Of a DNA stretch of 64,000 nucleotides, positions 50,012 through 60,269 are shown piece by piece (the stretch's first letter is position 1; every line of letters starts with the position of its first letter). Source of the stretch: Pseudomonadota bacterium (GTDB taxonomy: Bacteria > Pseudomonadota > Gammaproteobacteria > Acidiferrobacterales > UBA6901); assembly GCA_021819085.1 (NCBI GenBank), contig JAKASJ010000004.1:76728-140727 (forward strand). Direction: 5' to 3'. The notes under the pieces are model-generated. The model had not been told where the DNA came from. It did not search any database and worked only from the letters and a program-made list of their open reading frames with translations. A program made the translations under genes and the position numbers.

Positions 50012-50878
50012 TCACGATGCATCGCCTTCAAAACACCGGGCTTCGCGGAGGGTCCTGCGCAAACGCCGCGACATCTCTCCGACCGGGTAAGTTCTGCCCG
50101 CCAGGGCCGTGACCGGCCAGAGACCGATGATGCTGTTGGTCAGAAAGATCTCGTCCATCCTTTCCAGATCGGCGGCCGTGATCCACGCTTCCTCGCAGCG
50201 CAATCCCAGGCACCGTGCCGCAGCCATGACTTCGGCGCGCATGACGCCGGCAACACCGGAACGTGACAGTTCAGGGGTGATCAGGCTGCCGCCGGAAACG
50301 GCGAACACATTGCTCATGGTGCCTTCCACCACAAACCCGTCGGGATCGCGCATGAGCCCCTCGGCATATTCGTTTCCCCATTCCGCGCGCGCCAACACCT
50401 GTTCCAGGCGGTTGAGATGCTTGATTCCGGCCAGAGCCGGATTGATCGACGCCGGCGTGCGGCACCAGCGCACAGCCACGCCAAGGCGGGCGTTGCGCTC
50501 AGGATGCTCGGGCCACGGCCAGGCGCTCACCACTCTCGTCGGCGATGCTACCCGCGGCGGGGCATAGCCGCGTCCTGCGCACCCGCGGGTCAGGATGATC
50601 TTGATCACGCTCCGTTCGGGGCGACTGCCCAGGCGCTCGACCTCGGCACGCAGTACCGCCTCGTCGGGCATATCCAGACCGAGGCGCAGGCAGCCGGCGC
50701 GCAAACGCGCCACGTGCCGCTCCCACAGCAGCGGCTGCCCGGCGTGCACAGCGAGGGTCTCGAATATTCCATCCCCGTACTGGAGTGCCCGGTCGAGCAC
50801 CGAAATCCGGTCCGCGTCCGCCCCGTCAACGAGCGTGCTTGTGCCCGGCCCCGGCACGCATTCGGCGCTCCTGTTCAT
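50012..50878 (-). CDS. pabC: Aminodeoxychorismate lyase
   Basis: DRALQYGDGIFETLAVHAGQPLLWERHVARL, IKHLNRLEQVLARAEW, VVEGTMSNVFAV, LTNSIIGLWPV. Confidence 0.93.
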   Translation of the reverse strand: MNRSAECVPGPGTSTLVDGADADRISVLDRALQYGDGIFETLAVHAGQPLLWERHVARLRAGCLRLGLDMPDEAVLRAEVERLGSRPERSVIKIILTRGCAGRGYAPPRVASPTRVVSAWPWPEHPERNARLGVAVRWCRTPASINPALAGIKHLNRLEQVLARAEWGNEYAEGLMRDPDGFVVEGTMSNVFAVSGGSLITPELSRSGVAGVMRAEVMAAARCLGLRCEEAWITAADLERMDEIFLTNSIIGLWPVTALAGRTYPVGEMSRRLRRTLREARCFEGDAS

Positions 50879-52287
50879 CGGATTGCACCCGCCCCAAAAG
50901 CTGCCAGCAGCCCCTTGGCCTTGGCACCGGTTTCGCGCAGCTCGCGATGCGGCTGCGAGTCCGCGACGATGCCACCGCCGGCACGCAGGCGGATGTGCCG
51001 GCCCTGTTGAACGAGGGTGCGGATGAGAATGTTGAGATCCATGCTGCCGTCGCGGTTCAGGTAACCCATGGAACCGGTATACGGGCCGCGCGCCGTCTGT
51101 TCCAGTTCAGCGATAATTTCCTGGGTGCGCACCTTCGGACAGCCGGTGATGGTACCACCGGGAAACAGCGCGCGGATCACGTCTGCGGGGGTGGTTTCCG
51201 CACGCAGGATTCCCTCTACGCTCGAAACCAGATGGTGCACATGGCGATAGGTCTCAACCTGCATCCGCTCGTCCACGCGGATCGTGCCCGGGCGGCAGAT
51301 GCGCCCGAGATCGTTGCGCGCCAGATCGATCAGCATCACGTGTTCGGCCTGCTCCTTGGGATCCCGGTGGAGCGCGCATGCCAGGGCCTGATCTTCGTCC
51401 GGATCGCCACCGCGCGGGTAGGTCCCGGCGATGGGGCGTGTGGAAATGCGGTCACCGCGCACGCATACCAGACGCTCCGGCGAAGAACTGAGCACCGCCT
51501 GCCCTGCCCCGAGGCTTGCCAGGCCGGCGAACGGTGCGGGGTTTGCCTGCCGCAATCTGAGATAAAGATCCACCGGCTGCGGCGCGTCGCGCAGCTCCAC
51601 TTCCCACCCGCGCGACAGGTTGACCTGGAACGTGTCGCCGGCGGCAATATAGCCGAGCGTGCGCCCGATGCGGTCGAGATAAAGCGCCGGATCCTCTTCC
51701 CGCACCGCGAGGACCTCAACCCTGGCTTCCGCCGCAGGCACACAGTCACGCACATCCTCCGACATCGCCGCCAGCCTGCGGGAGGCGGCATGTCCGGCTT
51801 CGGCAACCAGGTAGGCCCTGCGGGCAGCACGATCGTGCACGACGGCCGCATCGAAGCGTGTGGCGAACGCGACCGGGAGTCCGGGCTCGACCGGCAGCGA
51901 TGCGAGTGCCGGCTCGATATTGCGCGTCAGCTCGTAACCCAGGTAGAGGAACCATCCCCCGCGGAACGGGATCCGCGCGCATGCCTGCTCCCGCACAACC
52001 GATTCAGCACGCCACAGCCGCCCGAGATTCGCAAGGAAATCGCCGCCGAGTTCCCGGCCGTCGAGGCTGACCCGCTGGTCAGCCGCGAGCGACAGGGTGC
52101 TTCGGGGGAAGGCAAACAGGATGTCATGGCGCGCCTGCGGCGTGCCGTCCGCCGCACTCTCAAGCAGATGCGGATAGCGTTCGGGACGAAAGCGGTGAAG
52201 CTGCGCAAGATCGGGAATATATTCCAGCGCCTGGATCAGCAATGATTCGCCGCCAGGCGCGGCGCCGGCGGCAGACGACCGGCTCAC
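50875..52287 (-). CDS. pabB: Aminodeoxychorismate synthase component I
   Basis: IAAGDTFQVNLSRGW, STRPIAGTYPRGGDPDED, EHVMLIDLARNDLGRI, LFPGGTITGCPKVRTQEIIAELE; GTGA overlap with fabF stop. Confidence 0.93.
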   Translation of the reverse strand: MSRSSAAGAAPGGESLLIQALEYIPDLAQLHRFRPERYPHLLESAADGTPQARHDILFAFPRSTLSLAADQRVSLDGRELGGDFLANLGRLWRAESVVREQACARIPFRGGWFLYLGYELTRNIEPALASLPVEPGLPVAFATRFDAAVVHDRAARRAYLVAEAGHAASRRLAAMSEDVRDCVPAAEARVEVLAVREEDPALYLDRIGRTLGYIAAGDTFQVNLSRGWEVELRDAPQPVDLYLRLRQANPAPFAGLASLGAGQAVLSSSPERLVCVRGDRISTRPIAGTYPRGGDPDEDQALACALHRDPKEQAEHVMLIDLARNDLGRICRPGTIRVDERMQVETYRHVHHLVSSVEGILRAETTPADVIRALFPGGTITGCPKVRTQEIIAELEQTARGPYTGSMGYLNRDGSMDLNILIRTLVQQGRHIRLRAGGGIVADSQPHRELRETGAKAKGLLAAFGAGAIR

Positions 52288-53525
52288 TTCAATCGCCGCA
52301 TCACCACCGTGCCGTTGGTGCCACCGAACCCGAAGGAGTTGGACAGCGCAACATCGATCCGCATGTCGCGGGCGGTATTGGGCACGTAATCCAGGTCGCA
52401 CCCCGGCTCCGGCGTGAACAGGTTTATGGTCGGCGGCACCACGCCGTGATGGATAGCGAGCGCCGTGTAGACCGCCTCCACGCCTCCGGCGGCACCGAGC
52501 AGGTGGCCGGTCATGGATTTTGTGGAGCTCAACGCCAGGCGGTAGGCATGATCGCCGAACGCGCTCTTGACGGCATTGGTCTCGGCACGGTCACCCAGCG
52601 GCGTGGAAGTTCCGTGGGCATTGATGTACTGGACCTCTCCGTGGTCGATGCCGGCATTGCGCAGGGCATTGCGCATGCAGCGCGCCGCGCCGTCGCCGCT
52701 TTCCTGCGGACTGGTCATATGATACGCGTCACCGCTCATGCCGAAGCCGCAAAGCTCGGCATAGATGCGTGCTCCGCGCCTGCGTGCGAATTCCAGTTCC
52801 TCCAGAACAACGACGCCCGCGCCCTCACCCAGCACGAACCCGTCCCGGTCCCGGTCCCATGGCCGGCTTGCGGTGGCCGGATCGTCATTGCGCGTGCTGA
52901 GCGCACGCGCGTTGCCGAAACCGGCCATGCCGGTGGGTGTAACGGTCGCCTCGGCGCCGCCGGCCACCATCACGTCCGCGTCGCCGTACTCGATGATGCG
53001 TCCGGCGTCGCCAATCGCGTGGGTTGCGGTCGCACACGCCGTAACCATCGCCAGATTCGGTCCGCGCATGCCGAAGAGTATCGACAGATTTCCCGATATC
53101 ATGTTGATGATCGTCATCGGGATGTAGAACGGCGAAATGCGTCTGTGGCCCTTTTCCAGCATCGTGCGCGTTCCGCTCTCGATGCTGTGCAGACCGCCGA
53201 TGCCGGCCCCGATATGCACGCCGATGCGTTCGGCATTGCCTTCGTTGACCTCGAGCCCCGCATCCTTGATTGCCTCGATGCCCGCCGCCATGCCGAATTG
53301 CATGAACCGGTCCATCTTGCGTGCGTCCTTCTCGGTCAGGAACTTCGCGGGATCGAAGTTCCGCACCTCGCCGGCGATGGTCGACGGAAAGCCGGTGGCA
53401 TCGAACTGGGTGATCGTGCCTATTCCGTTCCTGCCGGTCGTGACGCCCAGCCAGTTCTCCTCGACACCGATACCGAGAGGAGAGACTATTCCCAACCCGG
53501 TAATGACAACGCGACGCTTGCTCAA
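52284..53525 (-). CDS. fabF: 3-oxoacyl-ACP synthase II
   Basis: RRVVITGLGIVSPLGIG, MVTACATATHAIGDAGRII, YINAHGTSTPLGD, STKSMTGHLLGAAGGVEA, SNSFGFGGTN. Confidence 0.97.
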   Translation of the reverse strand: MSKRRVVITGLGIVSPLGIGVEENWLGVTTGRNGIGTITQFDATGFPSTIAGEVRNFDPAKFLTEKDARKMDRFMQFGMAAGIEAIKDAGLEVNEGNAERIGVHIGAGIGGLHSIESGTRTMLEKGHRRISPFYIPMTIINMISGNLSILFGMRGPNLAMVTACATATHAIGDAGRIIEYGDADVMVAGGAEATVTPTGMAGFGNARALSTRNDDPATASRPWDRDRDGFVLGEGAGVVVLEELEFARRRGARIYAELCGFGMSGDAYHMTSPQESGDGAARCMRNALRNAGIDHGEVQYINAHGTSTPLGDRAETNAVKSAFGDHAYRLALSSTKSMTGHLLGAAGGVEAVYTALAIHHGVVPPTINLFTPEPGCDLDYVPNTARDMRIDVALSNSFGFGGTNGTVVMRRLK

Positions 53526-53570
53526 TCGGACATCCTCTCGCTCTTTACAAGGCTACGGCACGGCAAGCAA

Positions 53571-53612
53571 AACCAAAAGGGCCGCCCCACGCACCGTGGC
53601 AGGCGGCCCCTT
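53571..53612 (-). terminator. Hairpin between acpP and fabF (terminator/attenuator-like)
   Basis: Minus strand GGGCCGCC...GGCGGCCC stem followed by TTTTGG. Confidence 0.6.
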
Positions 53613-53628
53613 GTGCATAGATCGTTGC

Positions 53629-53865
53629 TTACTTCAGGTGCGCGTTGATGTAGTCGATCGCCTGCTTGACCGTGGTAATTTTCTCAGCCTCTTCGTCCGG
53701 AATTTCGCAATCGAATTCCTCTTCAAGGGCCATCACCAGCTCAACCGTGTCGAGAGAGTCCGCGCCCAGGTCATCAACGAAAGAAGACTCCTTGGTGACT
53801 TCATTTTCGTTGACTCCCAGCTGCTCCACGACGATTTTCATGACGCGTTCATCTACACTGCTCAT
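53629..53865 (-). CDS. acpP: Acyl carrier protein
   Basis: [23 protein letters not shown]...[36 protein letters not shown] phosphopantetheine site. Confidence 0.98.
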   Translation of the reverse strand: MSSVDERVMKIVVEQLGVNENEVTKESSFVDDLGADSLDTVELVMALEEEFDCEIPDEEAEKITTVKQAIDYINAHLK

Positions 53866-53980
53866 GGCTACGGTATCCTCCAGGAAATTGCCAAAATTCA
53901 CGCTTGCCGGCCTCACGAGGCCGCATAGTTAACACGATAAGTCCGGCCAAGTCCACCAGCCGCCGACGGTCCCGGCGCCG

Positions 53981-54724
53981 TCAATTCATGAACATGCCTC
54001 CGTTGACATGCAGCGTCAGGCCGGTGATGTAGGCGGCGGCGCCCGACGCCAGAAAAGCTACGGCATGGGCCACGTCCGCCGCACTTCCCAGCCTGCCCAG
54101 TGGAATCTGTCCGGTCAGGGCGGTGCGCTGCCCGTCCGAAAGGCTGCGGGTCATGTCGGTCTCGATGAACCCGGGGGCTACCGCGTTCACCGTGATGTTG
54201 CGCGATCCGATCTCACGCGCCAGCGCATGCGTGAATCCCACGATACCGGCCTTGGCGGCTGCATAGTTGCTTTGGCCAGCATTGCCCGTGTAGCCGACTA
54301 CCGATGTGATGCTTATGATCCGGCCCTTGCGTGCCCTGGTCATCGACCGCAGGCAGGCCTTCGACATGCGAAATACGGACTTCAGGTTCGTATCCAGGAT
54401 CGCGTCCCATTCCTCGTCTTGCATGCGCAACAGAAGATTGTCGCGGGTAATGCCGGCGTTGTTGACCAGAATGCTCGGTGCGCCCCAGGACTTTTGCACC
54501 TGTTCGAGTCCGCTGTCAATGGACGCCTGGTCGGTGACATTCAGCACCAAACCCGTGCCACGAATACCATTCTCCTGCAATAACTTGTGTACTTTTCCGG
54601 AACCTTCTTCTGACGTAGCGGTTCCGATCACCGTGGCACCCTGTCGACCCAGTTCGAGCGCAATCGCGGCACCGATCCCGCGGCTTGCTCCGGTCACCAG
54701 GGCCACCTCCGTTTCCAGCGACAT
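53981..54724 (-). CDS. fabG: 3-oxoacyl-ACP reductase
   Basis: VALVTGASRGIGAAIALELG, NNAGITRDNLLLRM, NYAAAKAGIVGFTHALARE. Confidence 0.97.
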   Translation of the reverse strand: MSLETEVALVTGASRGIGAAIALELGRQGATVIGTATSEEGSGKVHKLLQENGIRGTGLVLNVTDQASIDSGLEQVQKSWGAPSILVNNAGITRDNLLLRMQDEEWDAILDTNLKSVFRMSKACLRSMTRARKGRIISITSVVGYTGNAGQSNYAAAKAGIVGFTHALAREIGSRNITVNAVAPGFIETDMTRSLSDGQRTALTGQIPLGRLGSAADVAHAVAFLASGAAAYITGLTLHVNGGMFMN

Positions 54725-54744
54725 AGCCACCCCCTCCTTCCCGC

Positions 54745-55695
54745 TCATTTCAGCCCCACGGCTGCAAGCGCCTGCTGCAGCGTGTCGGGGTCGTACACCG
54801 GCAGCGCCTGGACATCCTTGACGATGCGCCTGTTCAGTCCCGAAAGCACCTTGCCGGGGCCGCATTCTACCAGCTTGTCTATTCCGTCAGCTGCCATTCT
54901 GAGCACGGTCTCCGCCCACCGCACCGGCGATTCGATCTGTTGCACCAGCGCCGACCGGATTCCTGCCGCACTGGTCTCCATGCGCACATGGAAATTATGG
55001 ATGACGGGCACGCGCGGGTGATGGATTTCGACCCCCTCGAGCCGCTCGCCCATGCGTAGTGCCGCCGGATGCATCAGAGCGCAATGCGACGGCACGCTCA
55101 CTGGCAGGACCACGGCGCGCTTCGCCCCGGCCGCGCTGGCCTGTTCCACCGCGCGCCTGACCGCGCCAGCCGTCCCGGCCACAACCACCTGTCCGGGCGA
55201 GTTGTAGTTGACGGGCTCCAGCACCTCGCCCTGGGCCGCACGCACGCACAAAGCGGCGACGCCCGCATCATCCAGCCCCAGTATGGCGGCCATCCCCCCC
55301 ATGCCGGCAGGTACGGCCTGCTGCATGAAGCGCGCACGGTCGGCCACGAGCCGCACCGCATCCGGAAAGCCCATCGCCTCGGCGCACACAAGCGCGGTGT
55401 ATTCTCCCAGACTGTGGCCGGCCATGACTGCCGGCACCGGACCGCCGCGGCCTACCCATACCCGCCAGACGGCGACGCCGGCGGCCAGCATGGCCGGCTG
55501 GGTAAACTCGGTCTGGTTCAGCTGCTCTTCGGGCCCGCTGCTGGCGAGCGCCCACAGGTCGTAGCCGAGCACCCGCGATGCCTCGCCGAATGTCTCCCTT
55601 ACTTCGGGACAGGTTTCGGCCAGAGATGAAAGCATACCGACCGACTGGGAACCTTGCCCGGGAAATACGAGCGCAAGTTTATCGTTTGGATTCAT
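54745..55695 (-). CDS. fabD: Malonyl-CoA:ACP transacylase
   Basis: KLALVFPGQGSQSVGML, AGHSLGEYTALV, VNYNSPGQVVVAG, VECGPGKVLSGL. Confidence 0.97.
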   Translation of the reverse strand: MNPNDKLALVFPGQGSQSVGMLSSLAETCPEVRETFGEASRVLGYDLWALASSGPEEQLNQTEFTQPAMLAAGVAVWRVWVGRGGPVPAVMAGHSLGEYTALVCAEAMGFPDAVRLVADRARFMQQAVPAGMGGMAAILGLDDAGVAALCVRAAQGEVLEPVNYNSPGQVVVAGTAGAVRRAVEQASAAGAKRAVVLPVSVPSHCALMHPAALRMGERLEGVEIHHPRVPVIHNFHVRMETSAAGIRSALVQQIESPVRWAETVLRMAADGIDKLVECGPGKVLSGLNRRIVKDVQALPVYDPDTLQQALAAVGLK

Positions 55696-55798
55696 CGAAT
55701 TATATACTATAGCTCCAATCTGGATTAGGTTTTCGAATTCGTCGGAAAGCACCAGCAGCCTGCAAGAGGATCTCCGCCCGGCGGCGCCGGCGCGGCTA

Positions 55799-56767
55799 TC
55801 AGTACTTGAGCAGCACGGAGCCCCAGGTGAAGCCGCCGCCGAATGCCTCCATGAGAAGAACGTCTCCCCGGCGGATGCGGCCGTCGCGCACTGCCTCATC
55901 GAGCGCCAGCGGAATAGACGCCGCGGAGGTGTTGCCGTGCCGGTCGACTGTCACGACCACCTGTTTCATGGGCATCCCGAGTTTTTTGGCCGTGGCGCTT
56001 ATGATCCGGATGTTGGCCTGGTGAGGCACGAGCCATTGAATATCACCCTTGCACAGACCATTGGCATCGAGCGTCTCGTCCACGATACGCTCCAGGGTGT
56101 TGACGGCCACCCTGAACACGTCGTTTCCGCGCATTTGCACGAACGCCTGGTTGCTCCGGACCTTGTCATAGCCCTGTGAGATTCCGGCAGGCACCGTGAG
56201 CAGCTCCTTGTAATGTCCGTCGGCATGCAGATGGGAGGAGACGATACCCGGCTCCGTCGCTGCCTGCAGGATTACCGCCCCGGCGCCGTCTCCGAACAGC
56301 ACGCAGGTGCTGCGGTCTGTCCAGTCGAGAATGCGCGACAGCGTCTCGGCGCCGACGATCAGGGCACAGCGGGATGCGCCGGTACGGATGAACTTGTCGG
56401 CGATGTCGAGCGCATAGACGAAACCGGTGCACACGGCCTGCACATCGAACGCCGGGCAACCGTGTATCCCCAGGCGTTCCTGTAGCAGGCAGGCGGTGCT
56501 CGGAAACACCCGGTCGGGCGTAGTAGTGGCCACGATGATCAGATCGATCGCCTTCGAATCGATGCCGGCGGCGGCGATGGCGCGCAATGCCGCCTGTTCC
56601 GACAGATCGCAGGTTGTCTCTCCCGGCGCGGCAATATGCCGCTCGCGGATTCCGGTGCGCGAGAAAATCCAGTCATCGGAGGTGTCGACCATTTTCTCCA
56701 GGTCGGCATTGCTGAGGATCTTCTGCGGCAGGTAGCCGCCGGTGCCGGCGATGCGCGAGTAGTTCAT
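55799..56767 (-). CDS. fabH: 3-oxoacyl-ACP synthase III
   Basis: [72 protein letters not shown]. Confidence 0.97.
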   Translation of the reverse strand: MNYSRIAGTGGYLPQKILSNADLEKMVDTSDDWIFSRTGIRERHIAAPGETTCDLSEQAALRAIAAAGIDSKAIDLIIVATTTPDRVFPSTACLLQERLGIHGCPAFDVQAVCTGFVYALDIADKFIRTGASRCALIVGAETLSRILDWTDRSTCVLFGDGAGAVILQAATEPGIVSSHLHADGHYKELLTVPAGISQGYDKVRSNQAFVQMRGNDVFRVAVNTLERIVDETLDANGLCKGDIQWLVPHQANIRIISATAKKLGMPMKQVVVTVDRHGNTSAASIPLALDEAVRDGRIRRGDVLLMEAFGGGFTWGSVLLKY

Positions 56768-57786
56768 GCGGATGCGCTTCGGACCTGCATCGAGGACAGC
56801 TTGCTGCCGATGAGCTGTGGCACCTGGTTGCGAATAGCGGCGATCGCCACGCGTATGGCATTCTGGAAAGCGTAAGCATCGGCGCTGCCGTGACTCTTGA
56901 TAACAATGTTGTTGAGGCCCACCAGGCAGGCACCGTTGTAGCGGCGTGGATCCACCTTGTTGCGCACTGACCGCATTGCAGGCATCGCGATCAGGCCGGC
57001 CACACGCGTGAACAGGTTGCGCATAAACGCCTCCTTCATCAGATGCGAGATCATGCGTGCCAGGCCCTCACTGGTCTTCATGGCGACATTGCCGACAAAG
57101 CCGTCGCAGACTACGACGTCCGCCGTGCCGGTGAAGATTTCATCGCCCTCGACGTAGCCGCCGTAGTTGAGCCCACTCTGCCTGAAAAGCTCCGATGCCT
57201 TCTTGACGGTCTCGTTGCCCTTGATGTCCTCCACTCCGATATTGAGAAGGCACACCTTCGGGGCCGTTTTATGCTCTATGGCTCCGACGAGCAACGATCC
57301 CATGATGCCGAACTGCAGCAGTTGCTGCGGCGAGGAGTCCACGTTGGCGCCGAGATCCAGCACGTGCACATGACCGTGCATGGTCGGCCAGGCGGTAATG
57401 ATGGCCGGCCGGTCGATCCCCGGGAGCGTTTTGAGCACGAAGCGTGCGGTGGCCATGAGCGCGCCGGTGTTGCCGGCACTGACGCAGGCCTGCGCATCGC
57501 CGGACTTGACCAGATCGATCGCCACGCGCATCGACGAGTCCTTCTTGGAGCGCAGCGCCTGGGCCGGCGGTTCATCCATGCCGACCACCTCCGATGCATG
57601 GTGCACCTTAAGCCGCTCGTCCTCGCTGCGATTGAGCCGCTTCAGCTCGGCACGGACCTCGTCGCCCAGGCCGACGAGGATAAGCCTCAGGTCCGGCTGT
57701 TCGCGCAGCATCGCCAGAGCGGCCGGCATGGTCACCTGCAACCCCCGATCGCCCCCCATGGCATCCAGGGCTACCGTTATGCTCAC
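56764..57786 (-). CDS. plsX: Phosphate acyltransferase PlsX
   Basis: [65 protein letters not shown]. Confidence 0.96.
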   Translation of the reverse strand: MSITVALDAMGGDRGLQVTMPAALAMLREQPDLRLILVGLGDEVRAELKRLNRSEDERLKVHHASEVVGMDEPPAQALRSKKDSSMRVAIDLVKSGDAQACVSAGNTGALMATARFVLKTLPGIDRPAIITAWPTMHGHVHVLDLGANVDSSPQQLLQFGIMGSLLVGAIEHKTAPKVCLLNIGVEDIKGNETVKKASELFRQSGLNYGGYVEGDEIFTGTADVVVCDGFVGNVAMKTSEGLARMISHLMKEAFMRNLFTRVAGLIAMPAMRSVRNKVDPRRYNGACLVGLNNIVIKSHGSADAYAFQNAIRVAIAAIRNQVPQLIGSKLSSMQVRSASA

Positions 57787-57829
57787 AGCCGGCAGGCCCG
57801 GGCTGCGGATCGGCTGGAACCGGGCCGAC

Positions 57830-58009
57830 TCAGTCGGTCTTGGTGTCGAACACCTTGCGCCCGCGATAATAGCCGCTGGCACTGACATGGTGACGCAGGT
57901 GCGTTTCTCCGCTCGTCGGCTCGATGGAAAAATGGGGCGTCTTCAGCGCGTCGTGCGAACGGCGCATGCCACGCTTTGATGGGGTCTTCCGGCTTTTCTG
58001 TACGGCCAT
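57830..58009 (-). CDS. rpmF: 50S ribosomal protein L32 (59 aa; below the ORF-track cutoff)
   Basis: Manual minus-strand translation [59 protein letters not shown]. Confidence 0.97.
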   Translation of the reverse strand: MAVQKSRKTPSKRGMRRSHDALKTPHFSIEPTSGETHLRHHVSASGYYRGRKVFDTKTD

Positions 58010-58043
58010 AGGTATTCCTCTCTGTCATCATGGAACTGAAATC

Positions 58044-58556
58044 TCATTGCTTGCGTTTGAGATCCGCCAGGGCCGCAAACGGCCCCGGAGACGTAACGGC
58101 GTCCGTATCCGGACGGCCGGCACGCCCCGCCCCGGGTGAGGGACATTCTCCCTGCGGATGCCTCGGCGTCATCGGCAATGCCAGCAGCAGCTCGTCCTCG
58201 ACCAGTTCCGGCAGGGAAACGGGCGCTGCGACCTCGATAAAATCGACTTCTTCGGCCAGGACCGGGTGCGATTCCCCGGCCTGTAACAGAACCACGCGTG
58301 TCTTCGCCACGATGTCCTGTTCCAGCGCACCGAGACAGCGCTGACAGGTCAATCCCAACCGGGTCGTTATGGTTCCCGCCATCATCCGCCCGTGCGTACC
58401 GCGGTCGAAACGCAGGGCCACCTGCACCTTCGCCGCCGGGTTCTGGCACAATTCCCGCAAGCGTGGCATCGCCTGTACCGACAGCTCGCCCTCCAGGCTC
58501 GATCCTTCGTCGGCAAGCCGGATCGGGTCTATGGCGTCAGGCAAAATGGCGGACAT
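58044..58556 (-). CDS. yceD: YceD (DUF177) family protein
   Basis: VALRFDRGTHGRMMAGTITTRLGLTCQRCLGALEQDI, VEDELLLALPMTPRH; adjacent to rpmF. Confidence 0.88.
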   Translation of the reverse strand: MSAILPDAIDPIRLADEGSSLEGELSVQAMPRLRELCQNPAAKVQVALRFDRGTHGRMMAGTITTRLGLTCQRCLGALEQDIVAKTRVVLLQAGESHPVLAEEVDFIEVAAPVSLPELVEDELLLALPMTPRHPQGECPSPGAGRAGRPDTDAVTSPGPFAALADLKRKQ

Positions 58557-58829
58557 AGGCCGCGCATCATATATTTGCATCGGAAAACTGTCAAAATCGG
58601 TGCGGATTTGGCCGAACACGCCGCCATCAGACTGGAATCTGCCAACCCACTGCGGGCCATGCACGCGTTCGCTGAAACGGGCTGACGGGCCGGAAGGGGT
58701 GGACTTGGCCCGACTTGTTGACACACCCCCGGGCTTTACGTAAAACGGTCAAACGGGCCTTTAATGGGTTTCCCGGCCCTGCCGTTGTGCCGCTTCCGGC
58801 GCAGCCCGCGACTTCCGACGGAGCCTGCC

Positions 58830-60248
58830 TTGTTCAAAAAGATTTTGGTCGCCAATCGGGGCGAGATCGCGGTCCGGATCGTGCGCGCTTGCGCCGAGAT
58901 GGGTATTAAATCGGCGGCGATTTACTCCGATGCCGACCGCAGCGCACTGCATGTAAAAAAAGCCGACGAGGCCTACAACGTCGGACCCGATCCGGTCGGC
59001 GGATACCTCAATGCGCACCGGATCGTGAATCTGGCCGTGACCACGGGCTGCGATGCCCTGCACCCGGGTTACGGCTTTCTCTCCGAGAACCCCGAACTGG
59101 CGGAAGTCTGTGCCCGCCGCGGCGTGACCTTCATCGGACCGCCGCCCGAGGTCATCCGCTGCATGGGAGACAAGGTGCGGGCGCGCCGGGCCATGGCCGA
59201 GGCCGGCATACCGGTGATACCGGGCAGCGATCACAGCCTGAGCGACGTCGCCGAAGCCGCGGAGCTTGCGCGCCGGATCGGCTATCCGGTGATGCTCAAA
59301 GCCACCAATGGCGGCGGCGGGCGCGGCATCCGCCGTTGTGACAGCGAGGATGAGCTGCGCCGCAGTTTCGAACGTGTGGTATCGGAAGCGACCAAGGCGT
59401 TCGGATCTGCCGATGTCTTCCTGGAAAAGTTCATTGCCCGCCCCCGTCATATCGAGGTTCAGATCCTTGCCGACCGCTACGGCAGCATTGTGCACCTGTA
59501 TGAGCGCGACTGTTCCATTCAGAGGCGCCATCAGAAGCTCGTCGAGACAGCACCCTCCCCGCAGCTCACCGAAGATCAGCGCATGCAGGTGTGCAATTTT
59601 GCGGTGCGCGCGGCGCGTGCCGCGGGCTACCAGAACGCCGGTACCGTGGAATTCCTGTTCGATCACGACGACCGCTTCCATTTCATGGAGATGAACACCC
59701 GTCTGCAGGTCGAACACACGGTCACCGAGCAGATCACCGGGATCGACATCGTGCAGGAGCAAATCAATATCGCTGCGGGCGCGCGTCTCGGCTTCAGTCA
59801 GAGCGAGGTCCAGCGCCGCGGCTTCGCCATACAGTTCCGCATCAATGCCGAGGATCCGAAGAACGACTTCCTTCCCGGTTTCGGGCGCATCACGCGCTAT
59901 TACGCCCCCGGCGGGCCGGGCGTACGGACCGACGCCGCGATCTACACCGGCTACGAATTTCCGCGCCACTACGATTCGATGTGCGCCAAGCTTACCGTCT
60001 GGGCGCTGGAATGGGACAAGGCCGTTGCGCGCGCCGCGCGCGCCCTGCGCGACACCGGCGTGGCGGGAGTGAAAACCACCATCCCCTACCATCTTCAGAT
60101 CCTCAGGACAGCGGAGTTCCGCGCCGGAAGATTCGACACCGGCTTCGTCGAACAGCACCCCGAACTGGTAAACTACACCGCGCGCCGGCCGCCGGCGCAC
60201 ATCGCGACGGCCGTGGCGGCCGCGATCGCGGCGCACTACGGCCGTTAA
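58830..60248 (+). CDS. Biotin carboxylase subunit (pyruvate carboxylase subunit A-like)
   Basis: FKKILVANRGEIAVRIVRACAEMGIKSAAIYSDAD, HPGYGFLSENPELAE, GGGGRGIRR, MEMNTRLQVEHTVTEQITGIDIV; TTG start inferred from homology. Confidence 0.92.
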   Translation: MFKKILVANRGEIAVRIVRACAEMGIKSAAIYSDADRSALHVKKADEAYNVGPDPVGGYLNAHRIVNLAVTTGCDALHPGYGFLSENPELAEVCARRGVTFIGPPPEVIRCMGDKVRARRAMAEAGIPVIPGSDHSLSDVAEAAELARRIGYPVMLKATNGGGGRGIRRCDSEDELRRSFERVVSEATKAFGSADVFLEKFIARPRHIEVQILADRYGSIVHLYERDCSIQRRHQKLVETAPSPQLTEDQRMQVCNFAVRAARAAGYQNAGTVEFLFDHDDRFHFMEMNTRLQVEHTVTEQITGIDIVQEQINIAAGARLGFSQSEVQRRGFAIQFRINAEDPKNDFLPGFGRITRYYAPGGPGVRTDAAIYTGYEFPRHYDSMCAKLTVWALEWDKAVARAARALRDTGVAGVKTTIPYHLQILRTAEFRAGRFDTGFVEQHPELVNYTARRPPAHIATAVAAAIAAHYGR

Positions 60249-60269
60249 CCAGTCAGGGATCCCGCCGCA

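Noticed and set aside
52242-53648. 468-aa plus-strand ORF
   Set aside because: Antisense to fabF, no domain motifs.
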